From Pedobacter cryoconitis (GTDB lineage: Bacteria > Bacteroidota > Bacteroidia > Sphingobacteriales > Sphingobacteriaceae), in the NCBI GenBank assembly GCA_019352875.1, contig JAAAFW010000006.1, positions 1,705,462 through 1,769,461 on the forward strand: a stretch of 64,000 nucleotides of DNA, written 5' to 3'. The first letter of the stretch is position 1; each line of letters starts with the position of its first letter. The notes below the pieces were generated by a model. It worked only from the letters and a program-made list of their open reading frames with translations. It searched no databases and was not told the DNA's origin. Of the stretch, positions 52,695 through 62,557 are shown in pieces. Made by a program: the position numbers and the translations under genes.

Positions 52695-54176
52695 TTATTT
52701 CTGTGAGTCATGATATTCTTTTCTGATATGACTGTGTTTACGTCCGTAGGCATAGTAAATAGCAACACCTAAGGCCATCCAGATTCCTAAACGTTCCCAA
52801 CTTACAATCGGCAGGGAAGCCATCATCAGTACACACACAATAATACCCAGGATAGGTACAAGCGGTACTAATGGTGTACGGAAAGGTCTTACCAGATCCG
52901 GATCAGTTTTTCTAAGAATTAGGACACCGATACATACCAGTGAGAAAGCAAACAGGGTACCGATACTCACCATGTGACCCAAGTCTGAAACCGGTACGAA
53001 ACCAGCGAAAATACTTACGAAGACCATGAACATCAGATTGGTTTTCCAAGGTGTCTGGTTTTTCTTGTGTAAGTCTGAGAAGATTTTTGGTAACAATCCA
53101 TCTTTACTCATGCTATAAAATACACGGCTTTGTCCAAGTAACATAACCAGGATTACCGAAGTATAACCAGCAAGAATCGCAACCATCAGGAAACGATTAA
53201 GGAAGGTATATCCGGTTTGTGCAAATGCAGTTGCAACTGGTTTAGCGTCACCTGCAAATTTGGTGTAATTCTCTAATCCTGTCATTACATAAGAGAACAG
53301 AACATACAGTAATGTACAAACGATCAAAGATCCGATGATACCAATTGGCATACCTTTTTGCGGGTTTTTAGCTTCTTGTGCGGCAGTACTTACGGCGTCA
53401 AAACCGATAAATGCAAAGAATACTACACCAGCTCCACGTAAAACGCCGCTGATACCGAAATGGCCGAAGTCTTCACTTGCGAAGAATTCAAAGAATCCTT
53501 TAGTACCTGCTTTAACAGCTTCTTCACCAGCATTTGCCGGGATAAAAGGTGTGTGATTTGCCGGATCAATAAAGCTCCATCCTAAAGCAATGAAAATCAA
53601 CACTACAGCCACTTTTACGATAACAAGAACGTTGTTGACTGTAGAGGAGTCTTTAGTACCGCGAATTAAAAGCATTGACAGTAAGCATACGATGACAATA
53701 GCAGGAAGGTTAATCAATCCTCCCTCCCAGGGACCGTGCAGGAGCTGTTGTGGAAAATGAATGCCGAACTCTGAAAGGAACTGAGAAAAGTACTGTGACC
53801 AGCTGGCAGCTACAGTTGCAGCACCTAATGCATACTCAAGGACAAGATCCCAGCCAATGATCCAGGCCATAAATTCTCCCATTGTAGCATAAGAGTAAGT
53901 GTAGGCACTTCCTGCTACAGGAATCATGGAGGCAAATTCCGCGTAACATAGTCCTGCAAAACCACATCCTATAGCTGCAATGATAAAGGAGAGGATTACT
54001 GCCGGCCCAGCGTTATCTGCTGCTGCAATACCTGTCAGGGAAAATAATCCTGCTCCGATAATTGCACCAACGCCTAACGCGACGAGGTTGAAACTGGTTA
54101 ATGAGCGTTGTAAAGTACCCTCACCACTTTCATTAGCCTCAGCCAATAATTGTGGAATAGATTTTTTAAATAACAT
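52695..54176 (-). CDS. APC-family amino-acid permease (cationic amino-acid transporter type)
   Basis: Inner-membrane amino-acid transporter of 493 residues with 12 or more hydrophobic segments. Motifs are LVALGVGAIIGAGLFSLTGIAA, CYAEFASMIPVAGSAYTYSY, FFAFIGFDAVSTAAQEAKNP and VFYSMSKDGLLPKIFSDLHK. It starts with a cytoplasmic helix (MLFKKSIPQLLAEANESGEG), as in the CAT group. It is a shorter paralogue of the 653-residue permease at 28.9 kb. Substrates are not predictable. Single gene on the minus strand. Confidence 0.87.
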   Translation of the reverse strand: MLFKKSIPQLLAEANESGEGTLQRSLTSFNLVALGVGAIIGAGLFSLTGIAAADNAGPAVILSFIIAAIGCGFAGLCYAEFASMIPVAGSAYTYSYATMGEFMAWIIGWDLVLEYALGAATVAASWSQYFSQFLSEFGIHFPQQLLHGPWEGGLINLPAIVIVCLLSMLLIRGTKDSSTVNNVLVIVKVAVVLIFIALGWSFIDPANHTPFIPANAGEEAVKAGTKGFFEFFASEDFGHFGISGVLRGAGVVFFAFIGFDAVSTAAQEAKNPQKGMPIGIIGSLIVCTLLYVLFSYVMTGLENYTKFAGDAKPVATAFAQTGYTFLNRFLMVAILAGYTSVILVMLLGQSRVFYSMSKDGLLPKIFSDLHKKNQTPWKTNLMFMVFVSIFAGFVPVSDLGHMVSIGTLFAFSLVCIGVLILRKTDPDLVRPFRTPLVPLVPILGIIVCVLMMASLPIVSWERLGIWMALGVAIYYAYGRKHSHIRKEYHDSQK

Positions 54177-54262
54177 AAGTTAATTTGATGGTTTAAATTT
54201 TTTGATTTACTTGGTGGGTTAATACAGTTTCAAACCTAATTAAAAAAAATTGAAGAATAAAA

Positions 54263-54283
54263 GGGATTTTTTTTGGAAATCCC
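54263..54283 (-). terminator. Possible terminator of hppA
   Basis: GGGATTT at 54263-54269 pairs with AAATCCC at 54277-54283. On the minus strand a T-rich stretch follows. It lies 28 bases downstream of the hppA stop codon. The short stem makes it moderate. Confidence 0.45.
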
Positions 54284-54310
54284 ATTTATTCCCCAAACTG
54301 ATTCCATTTT

Positions 54311-56563
54311 TTACGGAATTAACAATGTATCGGTAACATTTTTGATAGTGTCTCTTTTGATTACTCCGTTTAAATCTGTTGATTGTTGAATTTGAATCTC
54401 TTTTCTGATCTCTGTTTTTGCATTTTTCACAAAAGGTACTGCAATATGTGGTGCAATGACCAGAGAAACAATAGACATTAGTTTAATCAGGATATTCATG
54501 GACGGTCCGGAGGTATCTTTGAACGGATCTCCAACAGTATCACCCGTTACTGACGCTTTATGAGAATCAGAGCCTTTAAATTCCATTTCACCATTAATTA
54601 ACACCCCTTTTTCGAATGATTTTTTTGCATTATCCCATGCGCCGCCGGCATTGGACTGAAAAATTCCCATAAGTACGCCAGATACGGTGACACCTGCCAG
54701 TAGCCCGCCGAGTACCTCAGGGCCGAAAATAAAACCGACGATTACTGGACTGAGCAAAGCAATTGCACCTGGTAAAACCATTTCGCGTATAGAAGCCTCG
54801 GTCGAAATAGCCACACACTTCTCATATTCCGGTTTGGCTTTATATTCCATAATACCTGGTATTTCTTTAAACTGTCGTCTAACCTCCCTGACCATAGCCA
54901 TGGCAGCCCTTCCTACAGCCGATATACATAATGAAGAGAAAATAAAGGGGATCATTCCACCGACGAAAAGACCAGCCAGTACATCTGCTTTATAAATATC
55001 TATAGCTGTAATTCCTGAAATTCCCGCAAAAGCAGCGAAAAGGGCCAGCGAAGTAAGTGCCGCAGATGCGATAGCGAAGCCTTTACCGGTTGCAGCTGTC
55101 GTATTTCCGACTGCATCGAGTATGTCCGTCCGTTCACGTACTTCTGCAGGTAAACCGCTCATCTCTGCAATTCCACCGGCATTATCTGCTATAGGGCCGA
55201 ACGCATCTATGGCCAGCTGCATAGCTGTAGTGGCCATCATTCCTGCCGCCGCGATTGCGACACCATAAAAGCCAGCGAAATGATACGAACCATAAATTCC
55301 ACCTGCAAGTACGAGGATAGGTAGTACTGTTGATTCCATACCAACAGATAGTCCGCCAATTATATTGGTAGCATGTCCGGTTGAGCTTTGCTGTATAATT
55401 GAGTTAACAGGCCTTTTACCCATCGCGGTATAATATTCTGTAATCAGGCTCATCAGTGTACCGACCAGCAGGCCTATAAGAATTGCATAATAGACCGCGG
55501 TGGGTGTAAATTCAAATCCACGTATAACCATGGTTGGGGGTAGCAACCAGCGTACAGCAAAATAGGAAGCGACGGCAGTTAGCAGGATAGACATCCAGTT
55601 TCCCATATTTAGTGCATGTTGTACACTGTCTTTATCGGTTTTGATTCTGACAAAAACGGAAGATACCATAGAGAAGATTAAACCGAGACCGGCAATAAGC
55701 ATTGGCAGAAGTACAGGTGCCATCCCGCCAAATGCATCTGCAGATTCTATTTCCTGTCCGAGCACCATTGTGGCCAGGATCGTCGCAACGTATGACCCGA
55801 AAAGATCTGCGCCCATGCCAGCTACATCACCTACATTGTCACCTACATTATCGGCAATAGTCGCCGGGTTTCTAACATCATCTTCCGGAATGCCGGCTTC
55901 TACCTTTCCTACAAGATCGGCGCCTACATCTGCTGCCTTGGTATATATACCTCCGCCGACTCTTGCGAAAAGAGCAATGCTCTCTGCTCCTAATGAAAAT
56001 CCGGCAAGGACTTCAATTGTTTTTTTAAGTTCGGCCGAAGCATCAGGACCTGTAGGATTAACGAAACTGTGGTATAATATAATAAAGACACTGCCTAATC
56101 CAAAAATTGCTAATCCGGCGACGCCAAATCCCATCACTGTACCTCCTGTAAAGGAAACCTGCAATGCTTTACGCAGACTCGTCCTTGCCGCTTGCGTAGT
56201 TCTGACATTGGCGCGGGTTGCGATCCGCATACCGATAAATCCGGCAAATGCAGAAAATACGGCGCCCACTACGAATGCAATTGCGATTACGGGACTGGAA
56301 TGAATTGGGTTATCCGGGCTGCCCTTTAATGTGCCTGACCAGGCAAGCAGAATACCAGCGATGACAACAAAATAACTGAGAACTTTCCACTCGGCGCGAA
56401 GAAATGCCATTGCACCATCGGCAATATACCCCGCAAGCTCTGACATCTGGCTATCCCCGGCATCCTGCCGGTTAACCCAGGCACGCTGAAACGCCATCAC
56501 AATGATTCCCATCAGCCCGAATACAGGGATGAGATAGATTAGGTTTTGCTGTAAAAAAATCAT
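54311..56563 (-). CDS. hppA: Membrane-bound ion-translocating pyrophosphatase
   Basis: Couples PPi hydrolysis to transport of H+ or Na+ across the inner membrane. The 750-residue protein has about 16 hydrophobic segments. The PPi-binding sequences are [20 protein letters not shown] with [18 protein letters not shown] right after, [18 protein letters not shown], and [16 protein letters not shown] [14 protein letters not shown] with [20 protein letters not shown]. The [10 protein letters not shown] segment has Ala where K+-independent enzymes carry Lys, which marks the K+-dependent subclass. A hydrophilic C-terminal tail of about 40 residues (Lys-, Asp- and Thr-rich) is extra. Na+ versus H+ specificity cannot be settled by eye. 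It is divergent from the permease gene at 56.7 kb. Confidence 0.93.
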   Translation of the reverse strand: MIFLQQNLIYLIPVFGLMGIIVMAFQRAWVNRQDAGDSQMSELAGYIADGAMAFLRAEWKVLSYFVVIAGILLAWSGTLKGSPDNPIHSSPVIAIAFVVGAVFSAFAGFIGMRIATRANVRTTQAARTSLRKALQVSFTGGTVMGFGVAGLAIFGLGSVFIILYHSFVNPTGPDASAELKKTIEVLAGFSLGAESIALFARVGGGIYTKAADVGADLVGKVEAGIPEDDVRNPATIADNVGDNVGDVAGMGADLFGSYVATILATMVLGQEIESADAFGGMAPVLLPMLIAGLGLIFSMVSSVFVRIKTDKDSVQHALNMGNWMSILLTAVASYFAVRWLLPPTMVIRGFEFTPTAVYYAILIGLLVGTLMSLITEYYTAMGKRPVNSIIQQSSTGHATNIIGGLSVGMESTVLPILVLAGGIYGSYHFAGFYGVAIAAAGMMATTAMQLAIDAFGPIADNAGGIAEMSGLPAEVRERTDILDAVGNTTAATGKGFAIASAALTSLALFAAFAGISGITAIDIYKADVLAGLFVGGMIPFIFSSLCISAVGRAAMAMVREVRRQFKEIPGIMEYKAKPEYEKCVAISTEASIREMVLPGAIALLSPVIVGFIFGPEVLGGLLAGVTVSGVLMGIFQSNAGGAWDNAKKSFEKGVLINGEMEFKGSDSHKASVTGDTVGDPFKDTSGPSMNILIKLMSIVSLVIAPHIAVPFVKNAKTEIRKEIQIQQSTDLNGVIKRDTIKNVTDTLLIP

Positions 56564-56717
56564 ATATGGTTTGATATTTGGTTGCTGAGCATCAGGAGAT
56601 TAAGGGCCCCTATACAAATTTAAGAGAGTTTGTGACTTTGCCAAATTTAATGTCCTGGTTTCTGCTGAATCTAAAACCTATATTAGTATAAATAACCTAC
56701 AACCAAAACCAAACTAT

Positions 56718-58136
56718 ATGAATAAAGAACAGGAAGAAGGCTCTTTCAGGAGAGAACTTGGCTTATTAGACGGCACGATGCTGGTTGTAGGCTCCATGAT
56801 CGGATCAGGAATTTTCATTGTATCGGCAGACATTGCCAGGCAGGTTGGGTCTGCCGGCTGGTTAATTCTGATATGGGTTCTTACCGGTGTAATCACGGTA
56901 ATCGCGGCAGTCAGTTATGGAGAGTTGAGTGCAATGTATCCTAAAGCCGGCGGACAGTATGTTTATCTGAAAGAAGCGTATAATAAACTGATTGCATTTT
57001 TATACGGCTGGAGTTTTTTCGCTGTTATCCAGACCGGTACAATTGCTGCGGTGGGCGTAGCCTTTTCTAAGTTCGCAGCCTATCTCTATGAGCCGTTCAG
57101 TGATGAGAACATATTGATGAATTTGGGTGGTTTTCAGCTAAATGCGGCTCAGTTGGTTTCCATTGTGACTATTATTATACTTACTTATATAAATAGTAGG
57201 GGGGTGAAGGACGGAAAGATTCTACAGACTTTTCTCACAATAATCAAAATACTCTCTTTGCTCGGGCTGGTAGCCGGTGGTTTTTTCTTTGGCGCCAATA
57301 CTGCAGTCTGGGACGCAAACTGGTCTGACGCCTGGAATACCAGGGCCTTTGATGCGGCAAGTGGTAGCTGGATGTCTATAGGCGGTACAGCACTGCTCTC
57401 GGGAATCGCTGCAGCTATGGTTGGATCTTTATTTTCCAGCGATGCCTGGGTGGGCGTTACATTTATTGCGGGGGAGATCAGAAAACCAGAACGGAATGTG
57501 GGTTTAAGCTTATTTCTGGGTACGTTTATCGTGAGTGTAATTTATATTTTGGCCAATCTGATGTACGTGGCGGTAATGCCGTTGCAGGAGATTGCGACTG
57601 CAAAGTCCGATAGAGTCGCTGTTGACGCTGCGCAATATATTTTTGGGGATACCGGTACAATTATTATTGCCGTGATGATTATGATTTCCACTTTTGCCTG
57701 TAATAACGGGTTGATTATGGCGGGAGCAAGAGTGTATTATACGATGGCGGGGGACGGGCTTTTCTTCAAAAAAGCATCCAGGCTGAATGCGTCGGGTGTT
57801 CCTGGCTGGGCCTTGTGGTTTCAATGTATCTGGGCTTCCGTTTTATGTCTGACAGGTAAATACGGAGACCTGTTGGATTACGTGATGATTATAGTGATTA
57901 TATTCTATATACTGACGATAGCCGGTATTTTCATTCTTCGTAAAAAACAACCCGATACTGTCAGGCCTTATAAAGCTTTCGGTTATCCGGTATTACCCGT
58001 AATTTATATTCTCTTTGCCGGTGCTATATGTATTGCTTTATTGCTAACCAGGTTGAACACATGTGGTTGGGGAGTATTGATTATGCTGGCCGGTATTCCT
58101 GTTTATTACTTGTCGAAACCTGCTGCGGAAAACTAA
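56718..58136 (+). CDS. APC-family amino-acid permease
   Basis: Inner-membrane transporter of 472 residues with about 12 hydrophobic segments. Motifs are GTMLVVGSMIGSGIFIVSADIA, YGELSAMYPKAGGQYVYLKE, FSSDAWVGVTFIAGEIRKPE and ARVYYTMAGDGLFFKKASRL. The AYGELxxMYPKAGGQY pattern is characteristic of the LAT/SteT-like branch rather than the CAT branch of the two other permeases in the window. Substrate unknown; possible exchange of amino acids. It has a good terminator downstream and is divergent from hppA. Confidence 0.87.
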   Translation: MNKEQEEGSFRRELGLLDGTMLVVGSMIGSGIFIVSADIARQVGSAGWLILIWVLTGVITVIAAVSYGELSAMYPKAGGQYVYLKEAYNKLIAFLYGWSFFAVIQTGTIAAVGVAFSKFAAYLYEPFSDENILMNLGGFQLNAAQLVSIVTIIILTYINSRGVKDGKILQTFLTIIKILSLLGLVAGGFFFGANTAVWDANWSDAWNTRAFDAASGSWMSIGGTALLSGIAAAMVGSLFSSDAWVGVTFIAGEIRKPERNVGLSLFLGTFIVSVIYILANLMYVAVMPLQEIATAKSDRVAVDAAQYIFGDTGTIIIAVMIMISTFACNNGLIMAGARVYYTMAGDGLFFKKASRLNASGVPGWALWFQCIWASVLCLTGKYGDLLDYVMIIVIIFYILTIAGIFILRKKQPDTVRPYKAFGYPVLPVIYILFAGAICIALLLTRLNTCGWGVLIMLAGIPVYYLSKPAAEN

Positions 58137-58156
58137 AAAGAATTCTTTATCTGAGG

Positions 58157-58187
58157 TCTGTATCCTTCAAAGGGTACAGGCTTTTTC
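58157..58187 (+). terminator. Terminator after the APC permease gene
   Basis: A 10-bp stem (58157-58166 with 58173-58182, two G-U pairs) has a 6-nt loop and five T's follow. It lies 20 bases after the permease stop codon. Confidence 0.75.
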
Positions 58188-58229
58188 ATTTCTGCGTTTT
58201 TGCTGACAAAAAGAATAAATTAAAAGCTG

Positions 58230-58237
58230 TATTTTTG
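58230..58237 (+). promoter_or_regulatory. -7 box TATTTTTG for the radical SAM gene
   Basis: A TAnnTTTG match ends 15 bases before the TTG start codon at 58253. No clear -33 TTG. Confidence 0.45.
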
Positions 58238-58252
58238 TGAAAAAAAAAGCAA

Positions 58253-59218
58253 TTGGGAACTCCACTAGATTCAGGAATAAAAGGTTATAATAATTACGGT
58301 ACCCACCTTAAAGAAAAGTATAAGGGGCAGCGGGTATTTAAGGTTATCGTTGATGGCGGTTTTACCTGTCCGAACAGGGACGGTAGTAAAGGCTATGGCG
58401 GCTGTACTTATTGTAATGTTGATTCTTTTACGCCTGAGTTGTCCAGAAAGCTGCCAACTATCCGTGAGCAGCTGGTGCAGGGAATGGAGAGGGGCAAGGG
58501 TTTTTACAAGGCCGATAAATTTATTGTTTATTTTCAGCCGAATACCAATACCTACGCTCCGGTTCATTACCTGAAAATGATGTATGACGAAGCGTTGTCT
58601 ATTAATCCCGAAGATGTTGTTGGTTTTTCAGTGGGTACGCGTCCCGATTGTATAGATGCAGAGAAAGTTGCACTGCTGGAAAGCTATTCAGATCGTTTTG
58701 ATGTAGATCTGGAGATGGGGATGGAATCTATTTATGATGAAACCCTGGAGAAGATTAATCGTGGATGCAGTCATGGGGAATTTGTAGAAGCTGTTAAATT
58801 GTTGGAAAATTCAAAGCTAGATCTTTGCGTACATACCATCTTTGGATTTCCCTGGGAAACAGAAGATATGATGCTGGGTTATATTCATGAAATTAATCGT
58901 TTCCCGCAAATAAAATTCGTGAAATTTCACCACTTGCATATTGTCGAAGGCTCGATTATGGGAGCTAAGTATAAAAAAGAACCATTTCATTTATTTAGCC
59001 TGGAGGAATATACAGACCTGCTTTGTAAATTAATTCCATTACTCAGACCGGATATTGTAATTCAGCGTTTATTCGGTATTTCAGATTGGGATTTGCTTAT
59101 CGCTCCAAACTGGGGACTTAATAAATCGGCTATTCAGACTTATATAGATAAAGAAATAGAAAAAAGAGGCGTAGTACAAGGTTCTGCTTATGTAGTTGCA
59201 GACGCGCAGACTGTTTAA
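58253..59218 (+). CDS. TIGR01212/YhcC-family radical SAM protein
   Basis: A 321-residue radical SAM protein of the YhcC type. The iron-sulfur ligands are in TCPNRDGSKGYGGCTYCN (an unusually long first spacing that characterises this family), then QPNTNTYAPVHYLKMMYDEA, GFSVGTRPDCIDAE and DLEMGMESIYDETLEKINRG. The function is not established in general. The start codon is TTG at 58253. No ATG lies between the upstream in-frame TGA (58238) and the conserved region, so this is the only start available. It is convergent with the SRPBCC gene. Confidence 0.87.
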   Translation: MGTPLDSGIKGYNNYGTHLKEKYKGQRVFKVIVDGGFTCPNRDGSKGYGGCTYCNVDSFTPELSRKLPTIREQLVQGMERGKGFYKADKFIVYFQPNTNTYAPVHYLKMMYDEALSINPEDVVGFSVGTRPDCIDAEKVALLESYSDRFDVDLEMGMESIYDETLEKINRGCSHGEFVEAVKLLENSKLDLCVHTIFGFPWETEDMMLGYIHEINRFPQIKFVKFHHLHIVEGSIMGAKYKKEPFHLFSLEEYTDLLCKLIPLLRPDIVIQRLFGISDWDLLIAPNWGLNKSAIQTYIDKEIEKRGVVQGSAYVVADAQTV

Positions 59219-59222
59219 ATTT

Positions 59223-59699
59223 CTATAATACTTCATATTTACCGAAAAGGGCATCTACCTTTTCTTTCCTGTATTTAAAAATTTGCTGCAGCTTGTTCGC
59301 CACGAACAGGCTGTTTGCTATTGTACCCAAAAAACCCAGGGGCATTCCGTAGGTAAGTACATCTGTCATTTCCACACCACCTGGTATACTTTTGAAATGA
59401 TGCTGGTGGTGCCAGAATTGATATGGTCCAAATCTTTGCTCATCTATAAAATAACGTTGATCTTCCACCTGTGTAATCTCAGTCATCCAGTTTAATTTGA
59501 TGCCCGCTACCGGAGAAACTTTATAAGTGATAATCATCCCTGCATACATTTTATCGATGGGGTTAATATTCGATGTGACTTTAAAAGCCATTTCTTCGGG
59601 AGTGATTTTAGCAAGGTTTAGCGGAGATGAGAAAAAATCCCAGGCCTTTTCAAGACTAACTGGCATTTTTTGTACGAATTGAAGTTGATAAGCTTTCAT
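59223..59699 (-). CDS. SRPBCC-fold ligand-binding protein
   Basis: A 158-residue soluble protein with the helix-grip fold (START/Bet v1/cyclase-like). It begins YQLQFVQKMPVSLEKAWDFFSSPLNLAKITP, then MYAGMIITYKVSPVAGIKLNWMTEITQVE, FGPYQFWHHQHHFKSIPGGVEMTDVLTY and MPLGFLGTIANSLFVANKLQQIFKYR. This is the pattern of the CD07820-type SRPBCC proteins, which bind hydrophobic ligands; function unknown. Cytoplasmic. The stop codons of this gene and the convergent radical SAM gene are 4 bp apart. Confidence 0.8.
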   Translation of the reverse strand: MKAYQLQFVQKMPVSLEKAWDFFSSPLNLAKITPEEMAFKVTSNINPIDKMYAGMIITYKVSPVAGIKLNWMTEITQVEDQRYFIDEQRFGPYQFWHHQHHFKSIPGGVEMTDVLTYGMPLGFLGTIANSLFVANKLQQIFKYRKEKVDALFGKYEVL

Positions 59700-60023
59700 T
59701 GTCTGATTTAGTGTTCCATTCTGACTACGACAAAATCAGGTCCATTTATTCCGAATTGAAAAAAAAACATGAATATTTGTCATTTATGCATTTTTGACAA
59801 TAATATTTTCTGTTTTATGGGTTTTTATTAAAAAATAAACATCAAAATACCTGTAATATTTTATAATTATAATTTTTCACTTGATTTTATGAGTTTTTGA
59901 CTCGAGTTTTTATGGTTATTTGTATTGTTTGTAATATTTGTATGATATAATTAGAATTTATTTAATAATTTTAGATAAAAAAACGAGTAAAATATATTTA
60001 TCTAACCTAATAAATCTAAAATC
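59700..60023. other. 324-bp intergenic region upstream of amt
   Basis: Very AT-rich, with runs of A and T and no gene. I see neither a clear TAnnTTTG box nor a sigma-54 type GG/GC pair. The stretch of poly-A/T between 59800 and 60000 is a plausible A-tract-bent regulatory leader for the nitrogen-responsive amt gene. Confidence 0.3.
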
Positions 60024-61403
60024 ATGAGTAAAATAGTGTTAAAACGGTTCTTTCCGTTCGCGATTCTGGCAGTCGTGTCTGTTCTTGCCTTGTTTGTTCC
60101 CCTAAAAGCAAATTTTGATGAAGGGAAATACAATTCGGCAGATGTAGGCTGGATGCTTGCAGCAACTGCTTTGGTCTTTTTAATGACCCCTGGTCTGGCT
60201 TTCTTCTACGGTGGTATGGTACATCGTAAGAATGTCTTGTCTACAATGATTAAAAGTATTGTATCGGCCGGTGTAATCAGCGTATTGTGGGTTACAGTTG
60301 GTTTTAGCCTTGCCTTCGGAGACAGTATTGGCGGTTTTATCGGTAATCCGGGTACTTTCCTGTTTTTTCAGGGGGTAAATTCCGGTCAGCCCTGGAGTAT
60401 GGCGCCTACAATACCCTTAACACTTTTTGCATTTTTTCAACTAATGTTCGCTATCATCACTCCCGGGCTGGTTGTAGGTGCTGTAGCAGAAAGAATCAGG
60501 TTCACCTCGTATATTCTGTTTATCGTATTATTCGCGGTCTTCGTATACAGTCCGCTGGCGCACTGGACCTGGCATCCTGAAGGAATCCTGTTTAAAATGG
60601 GTGTGCTCGATTTTGCTGGTGGTACAGTTGTGCATATATCCGCTGGTATGGCCGCACTAGCTGGAGCATTGGTTCTAAAAAGAAGAAAAGTACATGCTGA
60701 TCATCAGGAGAGACCTCCGGCTAATATTCCTTACGTTTTAATTGGAACGGGTTTATTATGGTTTGGCTGGTTTGGTTTCAATGCCGGGTCTGCAATGGGA
60801 GCCAACAGTCTTGCGGTATCGGCACTGGCAACAACCAGCGTCGCAGCTGGGGCAGCGGGCCTGTCGTGGATGTTCTTTGACGTACTGAGAGGAAAAAAAC
60901 CTTCAGTCCTTGGCTTCTGCATCGGTGCTGTGGTTGGATTGGTGGCGATTACACCAGGTGCTGGCTTTGTAGCTATTCCTCACAGTATTTTTATAGGTGC
61001 TTTTGCTGCTATTATTTCGAATCTGGCTGTAGTCTGGAAATCTAAAACTAGTCTGGATGATACACTCGATGTATTTCCTTGTCATGGGGTTGGTGGTATA
61101 GTCGGTATGTTGCTTACCGGAGTATTTGCAACTAAGACGGTAAACGCGGCTGGTGTGGATGGTCTGTTCTATGGAAATCCTGAATTCTTCTTTACACAAC
61201 TAAAAGGGGTTGTTATAGTAGCGGTATTCAGCTTCGCGGTTTCTTATGTGATTTTTAAACTGGTTAACGCAATTGAGCCGATCCGCGTAACTTCTCAGGA
61301 AGAAGAAGAAGGGCTGGACGCGAGTCAGCATAATGAAAAATACTCACAGGGTACTTTAATTGTGGCATCATCAGGGATAGAAATAGACCATATATCTGCC
61401 TGA
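60024..61403 (+). CDS. amt: Ammonium transporter Amt
   Basis: Inner-membrane ammonium channel, 459 residues with 11 core membrane segments plus an N-terminal hydrophobic segment that may be a signal peptide. Pore features are visible: the first pore histidine in FAGGTVVHISAGMAALAGAL and the second in FPCHGVGGIVGMLLTGVFA, with SPLAHWTWHPEGILF and FFYGGMVHRKNVLSTM. A cytoplasmic tail of about 45 residues (QEEEEGLDASQHNEKYS) can be bound by PII proteins in related channels. No GlnK gene sits beside it, unusually. The porin gene follows after 56 bp and probably belongs to the same transcript. Confidence 0.93.
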   Translation: MSKIVLKRFFPFAILAVVSVLALFVPLKANFDEGKYNSADVGWMLAATALVFLMTPGLAFFYGGMVHRKNVLSTMIKSIVSAGVISVLWVTVGFSLAFGDSIGGFIGNPGTFLFFQGVNSGQPWSMAPTIPLTLFAFFQLMFAIITPGLVVGAVAERIRFTSYILFIVLFAVFVYSPLAHWTWHPEGILFKMGVLDFAGGTVVHISAGMAALAGALVLKRRKVHADHQERPPANIPYVLIGTGLLWFGWFGFNAGSAMGANSLAVSALATTSVAAGAAGLSWMFFDVLRGKKPSVLGFCIGAVVGLVAITPGAGFVAIPHSIFIGAFAAIISNLAVVWKSKTSLDDTLDVFPCHGVGGIVGMLLTGVFATKTVNAAGVDGLFYGNPEFFFTQLKGVVIVAVFSFAVSYVIFKLVNAIEPIRVTSQEEEEGLDASQHNEKYSQGTLIVASSGIEIDHISA

Positions 61404-61459
61404 CCTGGTAAAAATTAGACGAGCAATCTTTTTTTACTGGCACATAAAAACTAATCCAC

Positions 61460-62503
61460 ATGAAAATCAGCTCTATCTTAACTATCTCGGCACTAACATT
61501 AAGCTCTGCTACTTACGGGCAGGTAAAATTATCCAACCAGCTGGAAATTACCGGTTCAGTAGATACATATTATAAATACGATTTCTCCGGAAAGCCAAAT
61601 ATTCAAACCAGTTTTGCTAATGATCAAAACTCAGTGTCGTTGGGAATGATAGATATAGGATTAAAAAAAACCACGGGTAAAGCTTCATTTGTTGGAGAGG
61701 TTTCTTTTGGACCAAGAGGGCAGTACGCTTCCCTGCCAAACGGTGATGGTTCAGAAGTTAACGGCGATAATAATTTTAATATTCAGAATCTTTATGTGAC
61801 CTATGCCTTTGCTGATAAATTTTCAATGACCGCTGGGTACATGGGTACTTTCATTGGCTATGAAGTTATTTCTCCGGTTGGGAACGTGAATTATTCAACA
61901 TCTTATTTGTTCTCAAGCGGGCCGTTCCAGAATGCCGGAATTAAGGCGAATTATACATTCTCAGATAAAGTGGCATTAATGGTTGGTCTGTTTGATGATT
62001 GGAACGTTTATAAAGACATTAACGGAGTTTCCCATTTTGGAGCACAATTAACCCTGGCGCCTGTTACCGGATGGACGGCGAATTTAAATATGTTAACTGG
62101 AAAATCTGTAGGCGCGCCGGGAACCGGATCAATTTATGATCTCACAACGAGCTATCAGCTGACAGAGAAGTTCAAGCTTGGATTGAATGCCGCGGATTAT
62201 TCCGTATCGAACCACGGTGGTGGCTATAGTGGTGCGGCACTTTATTTTCTGCATGCTTTCAATGAAGCGTTATCACTTGGTCTGAGGACAGAATATTTTG
62301 AGTCTAAAGCTACTGATGATGTAGACGGATACAAAATGGGGTCGGTGACCTTATCTGCGAATCTGAAATCCGGTGGACTTACATTTATTCCTGAAATACG
62401 TCTTGACAATGGTAACACTTCAAGGTTTGTGAAAAATAACTTAGATCCTACAAAAACGGCATCACAGTTCTCGATGGCTGCGGTGTATGCTTTTGAGGAA
62501 TAA
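61460..62503 (+). CDS. Outer-membrane beta-barrel porin, bbp2/DUF1597-like
   Basis: A 347-residue exported protein with signal peptide MKISSILTISALTLSSATYGQ. Amphipathic alternation suggests 12-16 beta strands, e.g. LEITGSVDTYYKYDFSGK, VGEVSFGPRGQYASL, FNIQNLYVTYAFADKFSMTA and KFKLGLNAADYSVS. It ends on the strand QFSMAAVYAFEE. The family is the porin group often found behind amt genes in Bacteroidota. A role in passing ammonium or another small nitrogen compound across the outer membrane is inference. It ends in a strong terminator and shares the amt direction with a gap of 56 bp. Confidence 0.75.
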   Translation: MKISSILTISALTLSSATYGQVKLSNQLEITGSVDTYYKYDFSGKPNIQTSFANDQNSVSLGMIDIGLKKTTGKASFVGEVSFGPRGQYASLPNGDGSEVNGDNNFNIQNLYVTYAFADKFSMTAGYMGTFIGYEVISPVGNVNYSTSYLFSSGPFQNAGIKANYTFSDKVALMVGLFDDWNVYKDINGVSHFGAQLTLAPVTGWTANLNMLTGKSVGAPGTGSIYDLTTSYQLTEKFKLGLNAADYSVSNHGGGYSGAALYFLHAFNEALSLGLRTEYFESKATDDVDGYKMGSVTLSANLKSGGLTFIPEIRLDNGNTSRFVKNNLDPTKTASQFSMAAVYAFEE

Positions 62504-62505
62504 AA

Positions 62506-62551
62506 TTTAAAAAAACAGGCTTTTCAAGAATGAAAAGCCTGTTTTTTTAAA
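62506..62551. terminator. Bidirectional terminator after the porin gene
   Basis: A 21-bp perfect stem (62506-62526 with 62531-62551) has a 4-nt loop, with A7 and T7 on the arms. It lies between convergent genes. Confidence 0.85.
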
Positions 62552-62557
62552 TCCATT

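Noticed and set aside
55641..56303. 220-residue plus-strand ORF opposite hppA
   Set aside because: It is antisense to the well-supported pyrophosphatase gene, with low-complexity Ser/Ala/Pro/Thr composition typical of the shadow of a hydrophobic, Gly/Ala-rich gene.
59780..60020. Sigma-54 promoter sought upstream of amt
   Set aside because: The AT-rich stretch has no GG-N10-GC pair at suitable spacing; left undecided rather than called.
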